Below are positions 17,065-25,219 of a DNA stretch of 64,000 nt, in pieces. Positions within the stretch are counted from its first letter, which is position 1; every line of letters starts with the position of its first letter. The stretch comes from Onthomorpha sp937906975 (GTDB lineage Bacteria; Bacteroidota; Bacteroidia; Bacteroidales; P3), in assembly GCA_045614605.1 (NCBI GenBank), contig JAZLDH010000007.1, positions 1 to 64,000 of the forward strand, written 5' to 3'. The position numbers were made by a program, and so were the translations under genes. The notes beneath the pieces are model-generated. The model was not told the origin of the DNA. It was given only the letters and a program-made list of their open reading frames with translations, and made no database searches.

Positions 17065-18762
17065 TTATTCAGATATTTGTTTTAAAACTCTTACAGTAAA
17101 CTCTTTTTCTATTGCTTCTGCTTTATCAACTAATGCTTGACCTTTTGCGATAATTTCTTTAACAAATTCTTTATCGTTTAAGCTACCACAGTTGATTTGC
17201 ATATTCATAAATGCTCCTATACAAGCAGCTCTTGCACATAAGATACCAACTGCTGCATCTGTTACAGAGTTTGGATTTCCTATTTCAACCATTTTTTGAC
17301 ATACTTCAAATACTTCAAATGATTTGCAAAGAGTTCTGTATGGTACTTCAATAGCATATTTTGTTGCATCTTGAATAGCTTGTGTTCTTGCTGCTTTTTC
17401 TTCGTCTGTTTTCTTTGGTAATCCGAAGGCTTCCATAATTAAGTTGAAAGAACGTGTATCTTCATCAACCAAGAATAACAATTCGTCTTTTATTGCTTGA
17501 CCTTTTTCTGCTACAACAGAGAATTCTTCCCATCTTTCGTCCCAACCAGCTTTGTGAGATGAAAGATTAGCAACCATTGTTCCCAAAGCAGCTCCCAAAG
17601 CTCCCATATAAGCAGAAATACTTCCACCACCAGGAGCAGGACTTTCAGAAGCAGTTTCATTAGCAAAAGCAGTGCAAGTCATATCCACTAACTTCTTGCT
17701 ATTTTTGTCCTCAATCATATATTCGATTACCTTTTCTTGTGGATTAAATGGCTTTAAGTCGTCTAATCCCATTGATTTAACAGCAATCTTTATCAATTCT
17801 GCTTCATCAACTCCAAGAGAACGTTGTTGTTTTGCTAAGTAATATTTACCAGCATCGATTAAAGTTTTCTTTGGAACTAAACCTACGATTTCAACTCCTG
17901 TAACTCTAACACCTCTTGCTGCTGCTTTTGCACTTACTTCGTCAAAACAAACGTGTAAAGGAGCAATATTAGCATCAGTAATATTCATTGAAACTTGCGC
18001 AATGCCATATTCTTCAATAAACCAACCAATAGCCTTTGTTCCCTTTAAAGTTCCTGGAATCATAATAGGATTTCCATTTTCGTCCTTCATAGGTTTGCCG
18101 TTTGGTTTACCACCTTCTCTCATTGGACGGCCTTTTTCTCTTACGTCAAAAGCGATTGCGTTTGCTCTTCTTGTAGAAGTTGTATTTAAGTTGTAGTTTA
18201 CAGCCAATAAAAAGTCTCTTGCTCCAACTGCTGTCGCACCACTACGAGCAACTTGTTCATTCCAGCAATTTGGACCAAAGCAAGGTTTCCATTCTTCTGT
18301 AACTATTCTTGCAGACAAGCCTTCATATTCTCCCTTACGGCAAGAAGCAAGATTTCTTCTCTTAGGTTCAAAAGCTGCTGATTCATAACAGTAGATTGGA
18401 ATGTTTAATTCTGTTCCTATTCTTTCGCCTAATTTTCTTGCATAGCCAACAACTTCGTCCATAGTGATGTTTGCCACAGGAATAAGCGGACAAACGTCAG
18501 TTGCTCCAAAGCGTGGGTGGTCGCCATGATGATTACGCATATCTATAAGCTCTTGTGCTTTTTTTACAAGCATAAAAGCAGCCTCACAAACTTGCTCTGG
18601 CTCACCTACAAAAGTGATTACAGTTCTGTTTGTAGTAGCACCTGGATCTACGTCTAACAATTTAACGCCTTCTACCTTTTCTACTTCGGCTACAACTTGG
18701 TTTATGATATTCATATCTCTACCTTCCGAAATGTTTGGTACGCATTCAATCAGTTGTTTCAT
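17065..18762 (-). CDS. ftcD: Bifunctional glutamate formimidoyltransferase / formimidotetrahydrofolate cyclodeaminase
   Basis: 565 residues. Residues 1 to about 325 are the formiminotransferase domain (ECVPNISEG at the start; HHGDHPRFGATD with the catalytic His82). Residues about 345-565 are the cyclodeaminase domain (SPAPGGGSISAYMGALGAAL). It moves the formimino group from formiminoglutamate to tetrahydrofolate and then releases ammonia to give methenyl-THF, at the end of histidine breakdown. No hutH, hutU or hutI lies within the window, so the enzyme appears unlinked from the rest of the pathway here. Confidence 0.96.
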   Translation of the reverse strand: MKQLIECVPNISEGRDMNIINQVVAEVEKVEGVKLLDVDPGATTNRTVITFVGEPEQVCEAAFMLVKKAQELIDMRNHHGDHPRFGATDVCPLIPVANITMDEVVGYARKLGERIGTELNIPIYCYESAAFEPKRRNLASCRKGEYEGLSARIVTEEWKPCFGPNCWNEQVARSGATAVGARDFLLAVNYNLNTTSTRRANAIAFDVREKGRPMREGGKPNGKPMKDENGNPIMIPGTLKGTKAIGWFIEEYGIAQVSMNITDANIAPLHVCFDEVSAKAAARGVRVTGVEIVGLVPKKTLIDAGKYYLAKQQRSLGVDEAELIKIAVKSMGLDDLKPFNPQEKVIEYMIEDKNSKKLVDMTCTAFANETASESPAPGGGSISAYMGALGAALGTMVANLSSHKAGWDERWEEFSVVAEKGQAIKDELLFLVDEDTRSFNLIMEAFGLPKKTDEEKAARTQAIQDATKYAIEVPYRTLCKSFEVFEVCQKMVEIGNPNSVTDAAVGILCARAACIGAFMNMQINCGSLNDKEFVKEIIAKGQALVDKAEAIEKEFTVRVLKQISE

Positions 18763-18807
18763 ATTCTAAAAATTTAATTGTTTGTTACATATTATTAAAA
18801 CTCTGCA

Positions 18808-18815
18808 AAGGTACA
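18808..18815 (-). promoter_or_regulatory. -7 box TACCTTTG for ftcD
   Basis: Minus-strand match to TAnnTTTG, 45 bases before the ATG at 18762. Confidence 0.55.
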
Positions 18816-18859
18816 ACTATTTCTTGAATTAAGTAAATTCTTTCTTTGTTTTAGAAAAA

Positions 18860-18918
18860 TCCAAACGCGTTGGACTACCTCTCCAATGCGATTGGACTAC
18901 TCGTCCAACGCGTTTGGA
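18860..18918. repeat. Three 15-bp palindromes at exact 22-bp pitch (operator-like array)
   Basis: Units of the form TCCAA-N5-TTGGA begin at 18860, 18882 and 18904. The centres are ACGCG, TGCGA and CGCGT. The first and third units with one flanking base are exact reverse complements of each other (16 bp), so the block can also fold as one large hairpin. It sits between the divergent promoters of ftcD (18808) and the nucleotidyltransferase gene (18983), 45 bases upstream of the former and 65 of the latter. A 22-bp pitch puts all three sites on about the same face of the helix. Confidence 0.75.
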
Positions 18919-18982
18919 CAAATATTTTCCTTAGAAAAATTTGATAAACCTGCGGTTTTAAGGTTTATAACAATAAAATTAT

Positions 18983-18990
18983 TATCTTTG
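18983..18990 (+). promoter_or_regulatory. -7 box TATCTTTG for the MNT gene
   Basis: Matches TAnnTTTG, 25 bases before the ATG at 19016. Confidence 0.55.
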
Positions 18991-19015
18991 CAGTTAGTAA
19001 TTTAAAGCTATTGTT

Positions 19016-19324
19016 ATGAATAGTGTTACGCAAGAGAGAATAATACCTTCTATTCAAAAGTATTTTTCCACTCAACCAATAAGTAAAGCATGGTTGTTTG
19101 GTTCTTATTCTCGTGGAGAGGAGAATGAGCAAAGCGATATTGACATTCTTGTTTCTTTTGACGAGAATGCAAAAATCTCTCTTTTTAAATATGCAGACAT
19201 AATCTGTCAATTAGAAAAGCTACTCAATCAAAAAGTAGATTTAGTTGAAGAAGGAGCATTACTACCCTTTGCACAAGAATCAGCAAACAAAGATAAAATA
19301 TTGATATATGAGAGAGACTGTTAA
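19016..19324 (+). CDS. mntA: MNT-domain nucleotidyltransferase (MntA-type antitoxin)
   Basis: 102 residues with the minimal nucleotidyltransferase signature LF-G29-S30-YSRGE...SD41-I-D43-ILV (GS-x10-DxD). In complete pairs MntA adds AMP to a tyrosine of the HEPN ribonuclease HepT and so blocks it. The partner gene here begins at 19308, inside the end of this gene, but is broken. The enzyme itself looks intact. Confidence 0.88.
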   Translation: MNSVTQERIIPSIQKYFSTQPISKAWLFGSYSRGEENEQSDIDILVSFDENAKISLFKYADIICQLEKLLNQKVDLVEEGALLPFAQESANKDKILIYERDC

Positions 19325-19565
19325 GGATAAAGGGAGAATAGAACACATGCTCTCGGCAATAAATAATGTAGATTAGTTTATTGCAAACGTAAATGCAGAA
19401 GAATTTGCAGAAAGTAAGCTTTTGTTTTACGCAGTCGTTAAAAACATAGAAATTATTGGCGAAGCCTCATATATGCTTACGAAAGAATTTAAACTATCAC
19501 ATAGTAATATACCTTGGCAAATAATGGAAAAAAAAAGAAATTTAAGAAAAAGAGAAACAATATAA
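19308..19565 (+). pseudogene. hepT: Broken HepT (HEPN/DUF86) toxin gene
   Basis: The frame starting at ATG 19308 overlaps mntA by 17 bases, as in intact pairs. It reads like DUF86: a start DKGRIEHMLSAINNVD, then KNIEIIGEASYMLTKEF and IPWQIM. A TAG at 19374-19376 interrupts it after 22 codons. After IPW the expected R-N-xxx-H RNase motif is replaced by RNLRKRETI and a stop at 19563, so the catalytic histidine is gone. A run of nine A before this point could mark the lesion. No functional toxin is expected; the opposite-strand reading frame here looks spurious. Confidence 0.8.
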
Positions 19566-19568
19566 AGA

Positions 19569-19614
19569 AAAACGCTCGTGAGTCTTAAACTTGTTTTGAC
19601 TTGCGAGCGTTTTT
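19569..19614 (+). terminator. Strong hairpin terminator, copy 1
   Basis: Arms 19569-19584 (AAAACGCTCGTGAGTC) and 19598-19614 pair with one G-T, ending in five T. The same element, including the leading AAAGAAAAACG, recurs at 21085. Confidence 0.8.
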
Positions 19615-20045
19615 GATGTAAAATAAAACAGTTTTTCCGAGAGTTAAGCCCAAATGCTTGCGATATTTTCAAGCAAAAGATTTCCGACTGCAAATTTTAA
19701 AAATATAAGCTGTTATTAAAATACATAAAATCAAAGACTTAACTTTTTGACTTCTTGAAAACGCCACATTTTTCTTTAATTTAGCCGATTTTTTCCTTTG
19801 TTTTTTGAGTAAAAACTCTTTGCTTTTTCAAATTTTTTCTTTGCTTTTTTCAGATTTTTCTTTGAATTATTTTTCCAAAGCCTAAATCTGTAAAAATTAA
19901 CCCCAATTTTCGTCAATTTTTCGCAAAAAATTTCACAAAAAACCCAAAATAAAATTTCTGCAAAATAAAGGTTTTTGCCTGTAAGTTTTGAGTTATGAAA
20001 TTAAAGCGTTTCTTTAATGTTTTTTGTGCTTTAAAAAATTTATTA
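19615..20045. other. 430-base AT-rich intergenic region with no gene
   Basis: No credible coding sequence or structured RNA is visible. The part from 19774 to 19864 holds a weak 21/22-bp-pitch array: CTTTA at 19774, then CTTTG at 19796, 19818, 19839 and 19860. The remaining sequence is low-complexity, with many short T and A runs. Confidence 0.6.
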
Positions 20046-20053
20046 TACCTTTG
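20046..20053 (+). promoter_or_regulatory. -7 box TACCTTTG for the WD40 gene
   Basis: Lies 30 bases before the ATG at 20084 and fits TAnnTTTG. Confidence 0.6.
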
Positions 20054-20083
20054 CGAAATAGTTATTAATCTTAAAAAAAGCAG

Positions 20084-21061
20084 ATGAAAATGAATAAAAT
20101 AAAGATTTTTAGTTTGATTGTGGTATTTACTTCGTTATTTATTGGCTTTGAAAAATTGAATGCACAAGATGTAAGTAAGTTTAAATGCCTTAAAACTTTA
20201 AAAGGACATACAGAATGGCTACGTTCTGCTCAATATAGTTTTGATGGAGAAAAAATAGTCTCTGCCTCATACGATGAAACCGTTAAAATATGGAATGCAA
20301 GCGATGGAAAATGTCTTCACACTTTAAAAGGACACACCTCTGTTGTTAGATCAGCAACATTTAGCCCTGATAACACAAAAATTATTTCTGCTTCAAATGA
20401 TGGAACCATAAAAATTTGGGATGTAAATAGTGGTAAATGTTTACGAACCTTAGATGGACATAGCAAAGCAGTTAATTCCGTAACATATAGCCCCGATGGA
20501 AAGAAAATAGCCTCTGCTTCAAGCGATGGAACCATAAAAATTTGGGATTCTAATAATGGAAATTGTTTACAAACCTTAGAAGGACATAGCGATTATGTAA
20601 ATTCAGTAGCATATAGTTTTGATGGAGAAAAAATAGTCTCTGCCTCAGATGACAGAACAATTAAGGAATGGGATGCAAATAGCGGACAATGTTTAAAAAC
20701 TTTTGAAGGACACAACAATATCATCAATACTGTTCAATATAATCCTGATGCAACAAAAATAGTTTCAGCATCAGATGATAAAACCATAAAGATATGGGAT
20801 TCAAATCAAGGCTTATGCGTATTAAGCATAAGAAGTGTTAATGATTTGATATACTGCGTAGCATATAGTCCCGACGGGAAAAGACTTATCTCAGCATCAA
20901 GAGATAAAATTATTAGAATATGGGATTTAGAAGCAGGAAAATGTCTTCAAACATTAGAAGGACACGCCAACATCGTTACTTGGGTAGCATTTTCTCCCGA
21001 TGGCAAGAAAATACTCTCTGCATCATGGGATCATACCATTAAGATATGGGGAGAGGAATAG
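20084..21061 (+). CDS. Secreted seven-bladed WD40 beta-propeller protein
   Basis: 325 residues. A signal peptide ends near LNAQDVS. The rest is seven WD40 repeats of about 42 residues, each of the type C-L-x-T-L-x-G-H-(x)n-Y-S-x-D-G-x-K-I-x-S-A-S-x-D-x-T-I-K-I-W-D. Seven blades make one closed propeller with no other domain, so it should act as a binding platform in the periplasm or outside the cell. Blade 6 has lost the GH dipeptide (SIRSVND). Some blades share long identical DNA runs (for example around 20399 and 20525), which points to recent duplication. Function not known. Confidence 0.85.
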   Translation: MKMNKIKIFSLIVVFTSLFIGFEKLNAQDVSKFKCLKTLKGHTEWLRSAQYSFDGEKIVSASYDETVKIWNASDGKCLHTLKGHTSVVRSATFSPDNTKIISASNDGTIKIWDVNSGKCLRTLDGHSKAVNSVTYSPDGKKIASASSDGTIKIWDSNNGNCLQTLEGHSDYVNSVAYSFDGEKIVSASDDRTIKEWDANSGQCLKTFEGHNNIINTVQYNPDATKIVSASDDKTIKIWDSNQGLCVLSIRSVNDLIYCVAYSPDGKRLISASRDKIIRIWDLEAGKCLQTLEGHANIVTWVAFSPDGKKILSASWDHTIKIWGEE

Positions 21062-21084
21062 GGATTGATTTTATAATATAAAGA

Positions 21085-21129
21085 AAAACGCTCGTGAGTC
21101 TTAGTTTTATTTTGACTTACGAGCGTTTT
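21085..21129. terminator. Strong hairpin terminator, copy 2 (bidirectional)
   Basis: Arms 21085-21100 and 21114-21129 pair almost fully. It lies between the convergent WD40 and porin genes and has A and T runs on the two sides, so it can serve both. Nearly the same sequence as 19569-19614. Confidence 0.8.
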
Positions 21130-21147
21130 GTTTTATAAAATCTTTGT

Positions 21148-22902
21148 TTAATTCCAAAGTTCCCATGATAATCCCCAACGGAAGTTAAGTCCTGTGTGAG
21201 GATAGTATGGAGAGGAGAAATAATTGTTTGAGAATAATCCTGCGTATGGGTGTTCAAGGCAGATGAATAGGTTGCATTGTGATATTTTTATATTGGCAAA
21301 AATATCTGCATACACGTAATTGCCTATCAATTCTTCGTCTTGACGCACAAAAAAGCCAGTTTTTGCATTGTAAACATCAGCATAATATGCCGAGAAGTAG
21401 TTTAAATCTACTCCAAACAAGCTTGTCATTTTTCCTCCAAAGAGATTTACTTTTAGAGCAAAGCTTGCTTTTGCTTGCACTTCGGGAAGGCGTATTGCAT
21501 CTGTGTTATCGGTTTTTTGATACAAGACTTGTCCTTTTGCGTTAAGGATTCCTATGTTATAATTATAGACTGCTTTTGCTTGAAGCAGGTTTGCTTTTTT
21601 GGAAACTTGAACTATGTCTAAGTTTTGTGTTAAATAAGTTGCGTTTTCAACTTGGTGGTAAGTTAGGTCTAAGAGTAGATTTTTTGTGTCGTATTTTAGT
21701 TTTATGCTATTGCTAAGTGTTGGATTTATTTTGCTGTAATATCTGAAAAAATAGTTGCCGTAGGCTTTGTTTTGTTCGGCTTGCAAAGAGATTTTCTCTT
21801 TATAAGAGGCTTTTATTAAGGCTTGGTGTTCGTTTGTAGAGTTTTCCGAAAGTATATAGGTGTATCGTCCTTCTAAATCAAAATTTTTAATTTCTAATCC
21901 TACACTTGCAAATGGCGATACTTGATTTTTGAAATAAGAATCTGTGTTGCTGTAAGATAAAAGCCTATGTGTGATTCCTATGTTTAAAGGAATGAAAAAG
22001 TTTTCTTTATTAGATGTTTTGTTTGTCCACGATAGGGTGTTTTCTATGTTGGTTTGGGAGAGTGAATCTCCTTCTAAGATTTCTAAATCATTGAATACTC
22101 TTTTGAGATTGTCGTAAATAATTTGATGAGACAATGCTCCAAGATTTCTTTCTTTGCTTAAAAGATAGTGTTGTGTAAGGGCGAAGTTGTAATTCTTGTA
22201 TTGGCTGTAAGCAGATGTGTAATGAGTAGGGTAGGTTTCGGGTTTGGAATAAGATTGGTTTAACCAAAGACTATCATGTAAGATTCCACCGTTTTCATTG
22301 ACGTAAGCACGGTTTCTAATGAAAGATAATAATGCTCTATATCTTCCATTTTTTGAAATATAGTTTGTAGTTAAATCAAAAAATTGGTTCATTACTTCCG
22401 ATGTAGCAAAGATTCCATCGGCGTAATTCACATCATATTTTACTGCAATGTTGAATCCTTTTGCTAAGTTTTGAGAATGGATTATTGTAAAGTATTGCGA
22501 AGAATTTATGTCGCTGGAATATTTCAATAAACTATAAGGATTGCTTAGTTGATAAAAGTTTATGTTTTCTAATGTATGGAAATAAGGTTGAAAAAGATTA
22601 GGAAGAAAATCGTAAGTGCTTGTTTGAGCCTTGTATTCTAAAGATTGGCTTGCTCCTCCAAGTGTAGAGAGAGTTTGATAGAAAGAGGTGCTGATTTCTT
22701 TCGTTGCATCAACTCTGTGAGATGAATATAAATCGTTTTCTATCTTAAATACAGAGTCAATTAAAAAAGACTTGCTATCGGATTTAAAGTAAATATTCGA
22801 TATATGCAGAGAGTCTTCCTTTTCTTTTTGTGCAAAAATTTGAAAAGGAAGACTAATTGCAAATATTATTAAAGATAAGATAAATCTTTTCTTTGGGTGC
22901 AT
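21148..22902 (-). CDS. Putative outer-membrane porin (Porin_10-like)
   Basis: 584 residues. A signal peptide (FILSLIIFAISLPFQIFAQ) is followed by a long region of alternating aromatic/polar beta strands that ends in an aromatic residue pattern (FRWGLSWELWN), typical of outer-membrane barrels. Overall layout and features such as FYQTLSTLGGASQSLEY fit the Bacteroidota Porin_10 family. The substrate is unknown. The trxB stop lies only 4 bases upstream of its start, so the two are likely co-transcribed. Confidence 0.8.
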   Translation of the reverse strand: MHPKKRFILSLIIFAISLPFQIFAQKEKEDSLHISNIYFKSDSKSFLIDSVFKIENDLYSSHRVDATKEISTSFYQTLSTLGGASQSLEYKAQTSTYDFLPNLFQPYFHTLENINFYQLSNPYSLLKYSSDINSSQYFTIIHSQNLAKGFNIAVKYDVNYADGIFATSEVMNQFFDLTTNYISKNGRYRALLSFIRNRAYVNENGGILHDSLWLNQSYSKPETYPTHYTSAYSQYKNYNFALTQHYLLSKERNLGALSHQIIYDNLKRVFNDLEILEGDSLSQTNIENTLSWTNKTSNKENFFIPLNIGITHRLLSYSNTDSYFKNQVSPFASVGLEIKNFDLEGRYTYILSENSTNEHQALIKASYKEKISLQAEQNKAYGNYFFRYYSKINPTLSNSIKLKYDTKNLLLDLTYHQVENATYLTQNLDIVQVSKKANLLQAKAVYNYNIGILNAKGQVLYQKTDNTDAIRLPEVQAKASFALKVNLFGGKMTSLFGVDLNYFSAYYADVYNAKTGFFVRQDEELIGNYVYADIFANIKISQCNLFICLEHPYAGLFSNNYFSSPYYPHTGLNFRWGLSWELWN

Positions 22903-22906
22903 TTAT

Positions 22907-23851
22907 CTATGCTAATGGATTAGCTAATAAGAAACGTTCGCAATCCATTGCTGCTTTACATCCGCTTCCTGCTGCAACGATTGCTTGACGGTAAGTAGGG
23001 TCGCAAACATCTCCTGCTGCGAAAACTCCTTCTATGTTAGTCTTTGAGCTCTTGTCTTGTGTGATTATGTATCCTTCTTTATTCAATTCTATTTGTCCTG
23101 CAAGGAAATCTGTGTTTGGTTTATGACCTATTGCAAGGAAAATACCTGTTACAGCGATTTCTTTTAACTCTCCTGTTTGTGAATGTTCTAAACGGAATCC
23201 TGTTACGCCACTATCATCTCCCAAAACTTCGTTTGGTTTGTGGTTCCACACAACTTCAATTTTTGGATTCGACAAAACTCTTTCTTGCATCGCTTTTGAA
23301 GCTCTCAATTCGTCTCTTCTAACAATCAAATACACTTTTGTGCAAATGTTTGCAAGGTAAGAAGCTTCTTCGCACGCAGTGTCGCCACCGCCAACTACGG
23401 CTACTTCTTGATTTCTGTAGAAGAAACCATCGCAAGTTGCACATGCAGAAACTCCCATGCCCATAAATTTTTGTTCGCTTTCAAGTCCTAACCATCTTGC
23501 ACTTGCTCCTGTTGCTATGATTACAGATTCTGCCTCTATCTTACTGCCATTGTCAGTTTCTACTTTAAAAGGACGTGAAGAGAAGTCAGCTTTTACAACT
23601 ACTTCTGAGCGAACTTCTGTTCCGAAACGCATAGCTTGTTGTTTTATTTGTTCCATCATTTCGCTTCCTTCAACTCCTTCAGGGTAGCCTGGGAAATTTT
23701 CAATTTCTGTTGTAATTGTCAATTGTCCACCTGCTTGCATACCTTCTAAAACAACAGGTTTTAAATCTGCTCTTGCAGCATAAATTGCAGCTGTATAGCC
23801 TCCTGGGCCAGAGCCTATGATTAAACATTTGATTCTTTCAAATTCAGACAT
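22907..23851 (-). CDS. trxB: Thioredoxin reductase
   Basis: 314 residues, typical length. FAD motif IGSGPGGYTAAIYAAR, redox-active C137-A-T-C140, NADP motif VVGGGDTACEEASYL, and the C-terminal GVFAAGDVCDP. It passes electrons from NADPH to thioredoxin. Confidence 0.97.
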   Translation of the reverse strand: MSEFERIKCLIIGSGPGGYTAAIYAARADLKPVVLEGMQAGGQLTITTEIENFPGYPEGVEGSEMMEQIKQQAMRFGTEVRSEVVVKADFSSRPFKVETDNGSKIEAESVIIATGASARWLGLESEQKFMGMGVSACATCDGFFYRNQEVAVVGGGDTACEEASYLANICTKVYLIVRRDELRASKAMQERVLSNPKIEVVWNHKPNEVLGDDSGVTGFRLEHSQTGELKEIAVTGIFLAIGHKPNTDFLAGQIELNKEGYIITQDKSSKTNIEGVFAAGDVCDPTYRQAIVAAGSGCKAAMDCERFLLANPLA

Positions 23852-23883
23852 AATTTCTTTGATTTATTTTATTTTTAAGAGTG

Positions 23884-23891
23884 CAAAAGTA
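23884..23891 (-). promoter_or_regulatory. -7 box TACTTTTG for trxB-porin
   Basis: Minus-strand match 32 bases before the trxB start, back to back with the promoter at 23923. Confidence 0.55.
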
Positions 23892-23922
23892 GTAAAATTT
23901 GCGTTAATTCAAAAAAAAATGT

Positions 23923-23930
23923 TACTTTTG
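23923..23930 (+). promoter_or_regulatory. -7 box TACTTTTG for the TPM/LemA genes
   Basis: Lies 24 bases before the ATG at 23955. Confidence 0.55.
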
Positions 23931-23954
23931 TCTGTCAATTTCTAAGGAAAAATT

Positions 23955-25184
23955 ATGAGAAAGTATATCTTATTCTTAATATTTTTATGCTTTGTTGGAC
24001 TAAATAGGGGGTTTGCTTTTTCTCTTGAGCAGATTCCAAATCCTAAAACAAGTTGTGCTCAATGTTATGTGGCAAATCAAGATGGAATACTTTCTTCTTC
24101 TGCAACCGATAAGATAAATAAAACTTTGCATGCTTTAAATCAAAAAACAGGAATAGAGATTGCTGTTGTTGCACTTGAGGGAGAGGAAACTACTTCTGCA
24201 AGAGATTTATCAATGGAGTTGTTTGACAAATGGCAAATCGGGAAAAAAGGAGAGGATAACGGAGTTATAATTATGCTTACAAAGGTCTCAAGAGAGGTTT
24301 TTATAAGAACAGGTTATGGTGTTGAGGGAATTTTGACCGATGCTTTGTCTTCAAGAATTGTAAACAGATATATGGCTCCTTATTTCAAGCAAGGACAATG
24401 GGACGAGGGCTTTTTGGCGGGTGTTTCTCAGGTTGTGAATTTGCTTGAAAAAGACTATGAAAAAATCTCTAAGGAAAATAAAAATATTCCTAAGAAAAAA
24501 AATTTTTTTTCTTTGACTTATTTTATTTTTTCTTTGACTTTTTTTCTCGTTGCTTTTCTTGTGATTTACAAGCAGTATTCTCACATAAATAATAACTATA
24601 AATTAGAAAAAATTAAGGCGATAAAACAAAAATCTTTGCCGTGGATAATTATAGGAATTGTGTTTTTGCCAGGCCTATTGCTTTTGCTTGCTTGGATTTA
24701 TCTTTATGCTATAAAAAGAATCAAAAAAGCGAAAGTAAAATGTAGCTGTGGCAAGGATATGAGACTGCTATCGGAAAAAGAAGAAGACGCATATCTTAGC
24801 CGTAAAGCACAGATTGAAGAGGAGATTGGTAGTAAAAATTATGATGTTTGGCTATGTGAGAGCTGTGGTAACACGGTTATTTATCCATACGATAAGATAT
24901 TGACAAGTTATAGCGATTGTCCTTCTTGCAGGGCAAAGGCTTGTTATAAGCAATCAGAGAAAGTATTGAAATATCCTACCTCTTTTAGAAATGGAATAAT
25001 GAGAAAGACTTATCGTTGCAAGAATTGCAATCATATTTCTTACATTGATAGCGAAATTCCAAGAAGTGGAGGAGTGATTGTTGGCGGAATGGGACACGGA
25101 AGTGGCTTTGGCGGAGGATTTTCTGGCGGAGGTAGTTGGGGAGGTGGCTTCTCTGGTGGTGGAGGCGGTGGCGGACGCTTCTAA
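23955..25184 (+). CDS. TPM-domain (YgcG-like) membrane protein with zinc ribbons
   Basis: 409 residues. Signal peptide, then a TPM domain at about 40-175 (GILSSSATDKINKTLHAL, DNGVIIML, RTGYGVEG). A basic linker and two membrane segments (about 188-207 and 230-252) follow. The C-terminal part has several C-x2-C or C-x-C pairs (CSCGKDM, CESCGNT, CPSC, CKNC), which look like zinc ribbons, and ends in a glycine-rich tail. TPM proteins are often next to LemA, as here. The biochemical role is unclear. Bases 24469-24536, coding the linker and the first membrane segment, are a 21-bp-pitch array. Confidence 0.85.
   Translation: MRKYILFLIFLCFVGLNRGFAFSLEQIPNPKTSCAQCYVANQDGILSSSATDKINKTLHALNQKTGIEIAVVALEGEETTSARDLSMELFDKWQIGKKGEDNGVIIMLTKVSREVFIRTGYGVEGILTDALSSRIVNRYMAPYFKQGQWDEGFLAGVSQVVNLLEKDYEKISKENKNIPKKKNFFSLTYFIFSLTFFLVAFLVIYKQYSHINNNYKLEKIKAIKQKSLPWIIIGIVFLPGLLLLLAWIYLYAIKRIKKAKVKCSCGKDMRLLSEKEEDAYLSRKAQIEEEIGSKNYDVWLCESCGNTVIYPYDKILTSYSDCPSCRAKACYKQSEKVLKYPTSFRNGIMRKTYRCKNCNHISYIDSEIPRSGGVIVGGMGHGSGFGGGFSGGGSWGGGFSGGGGGGGRF
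24469..24536. repeat. 21-bp-pitch array inside a coding sequence (4 units)
   Basis: Core pentamers start at 24469 and 24490 (CTAAG) and at 24511 and 24532 (CTTTG); a CTTTT follows at 24553. The pitch of 21 bp is seven codons, so the array is read as 7-residue units in the TPM protein, for example SLTYFIF then SLTFFLV, forming a lysine/asparagine linker and the start of a membrane helix. Confidence 0.75.
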
Positions 25185-25219
25185 AACAATGAATTGATAA
25201 TTTTAATAAAAGAAAGAAT

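Noticed and set aside
18860..18918. CRISPR array
   Set aside because: Units are 15-bp palindromes with 7-base gaps, only three in number, and no cas gene is near.
19427..19693. 88-residue minus-strand reading frame
   Set aside because: It lies over the broken hepT gene and the terminator at 19569; residues look like a shadow of the plus strand and no promoter or relative is apparent.
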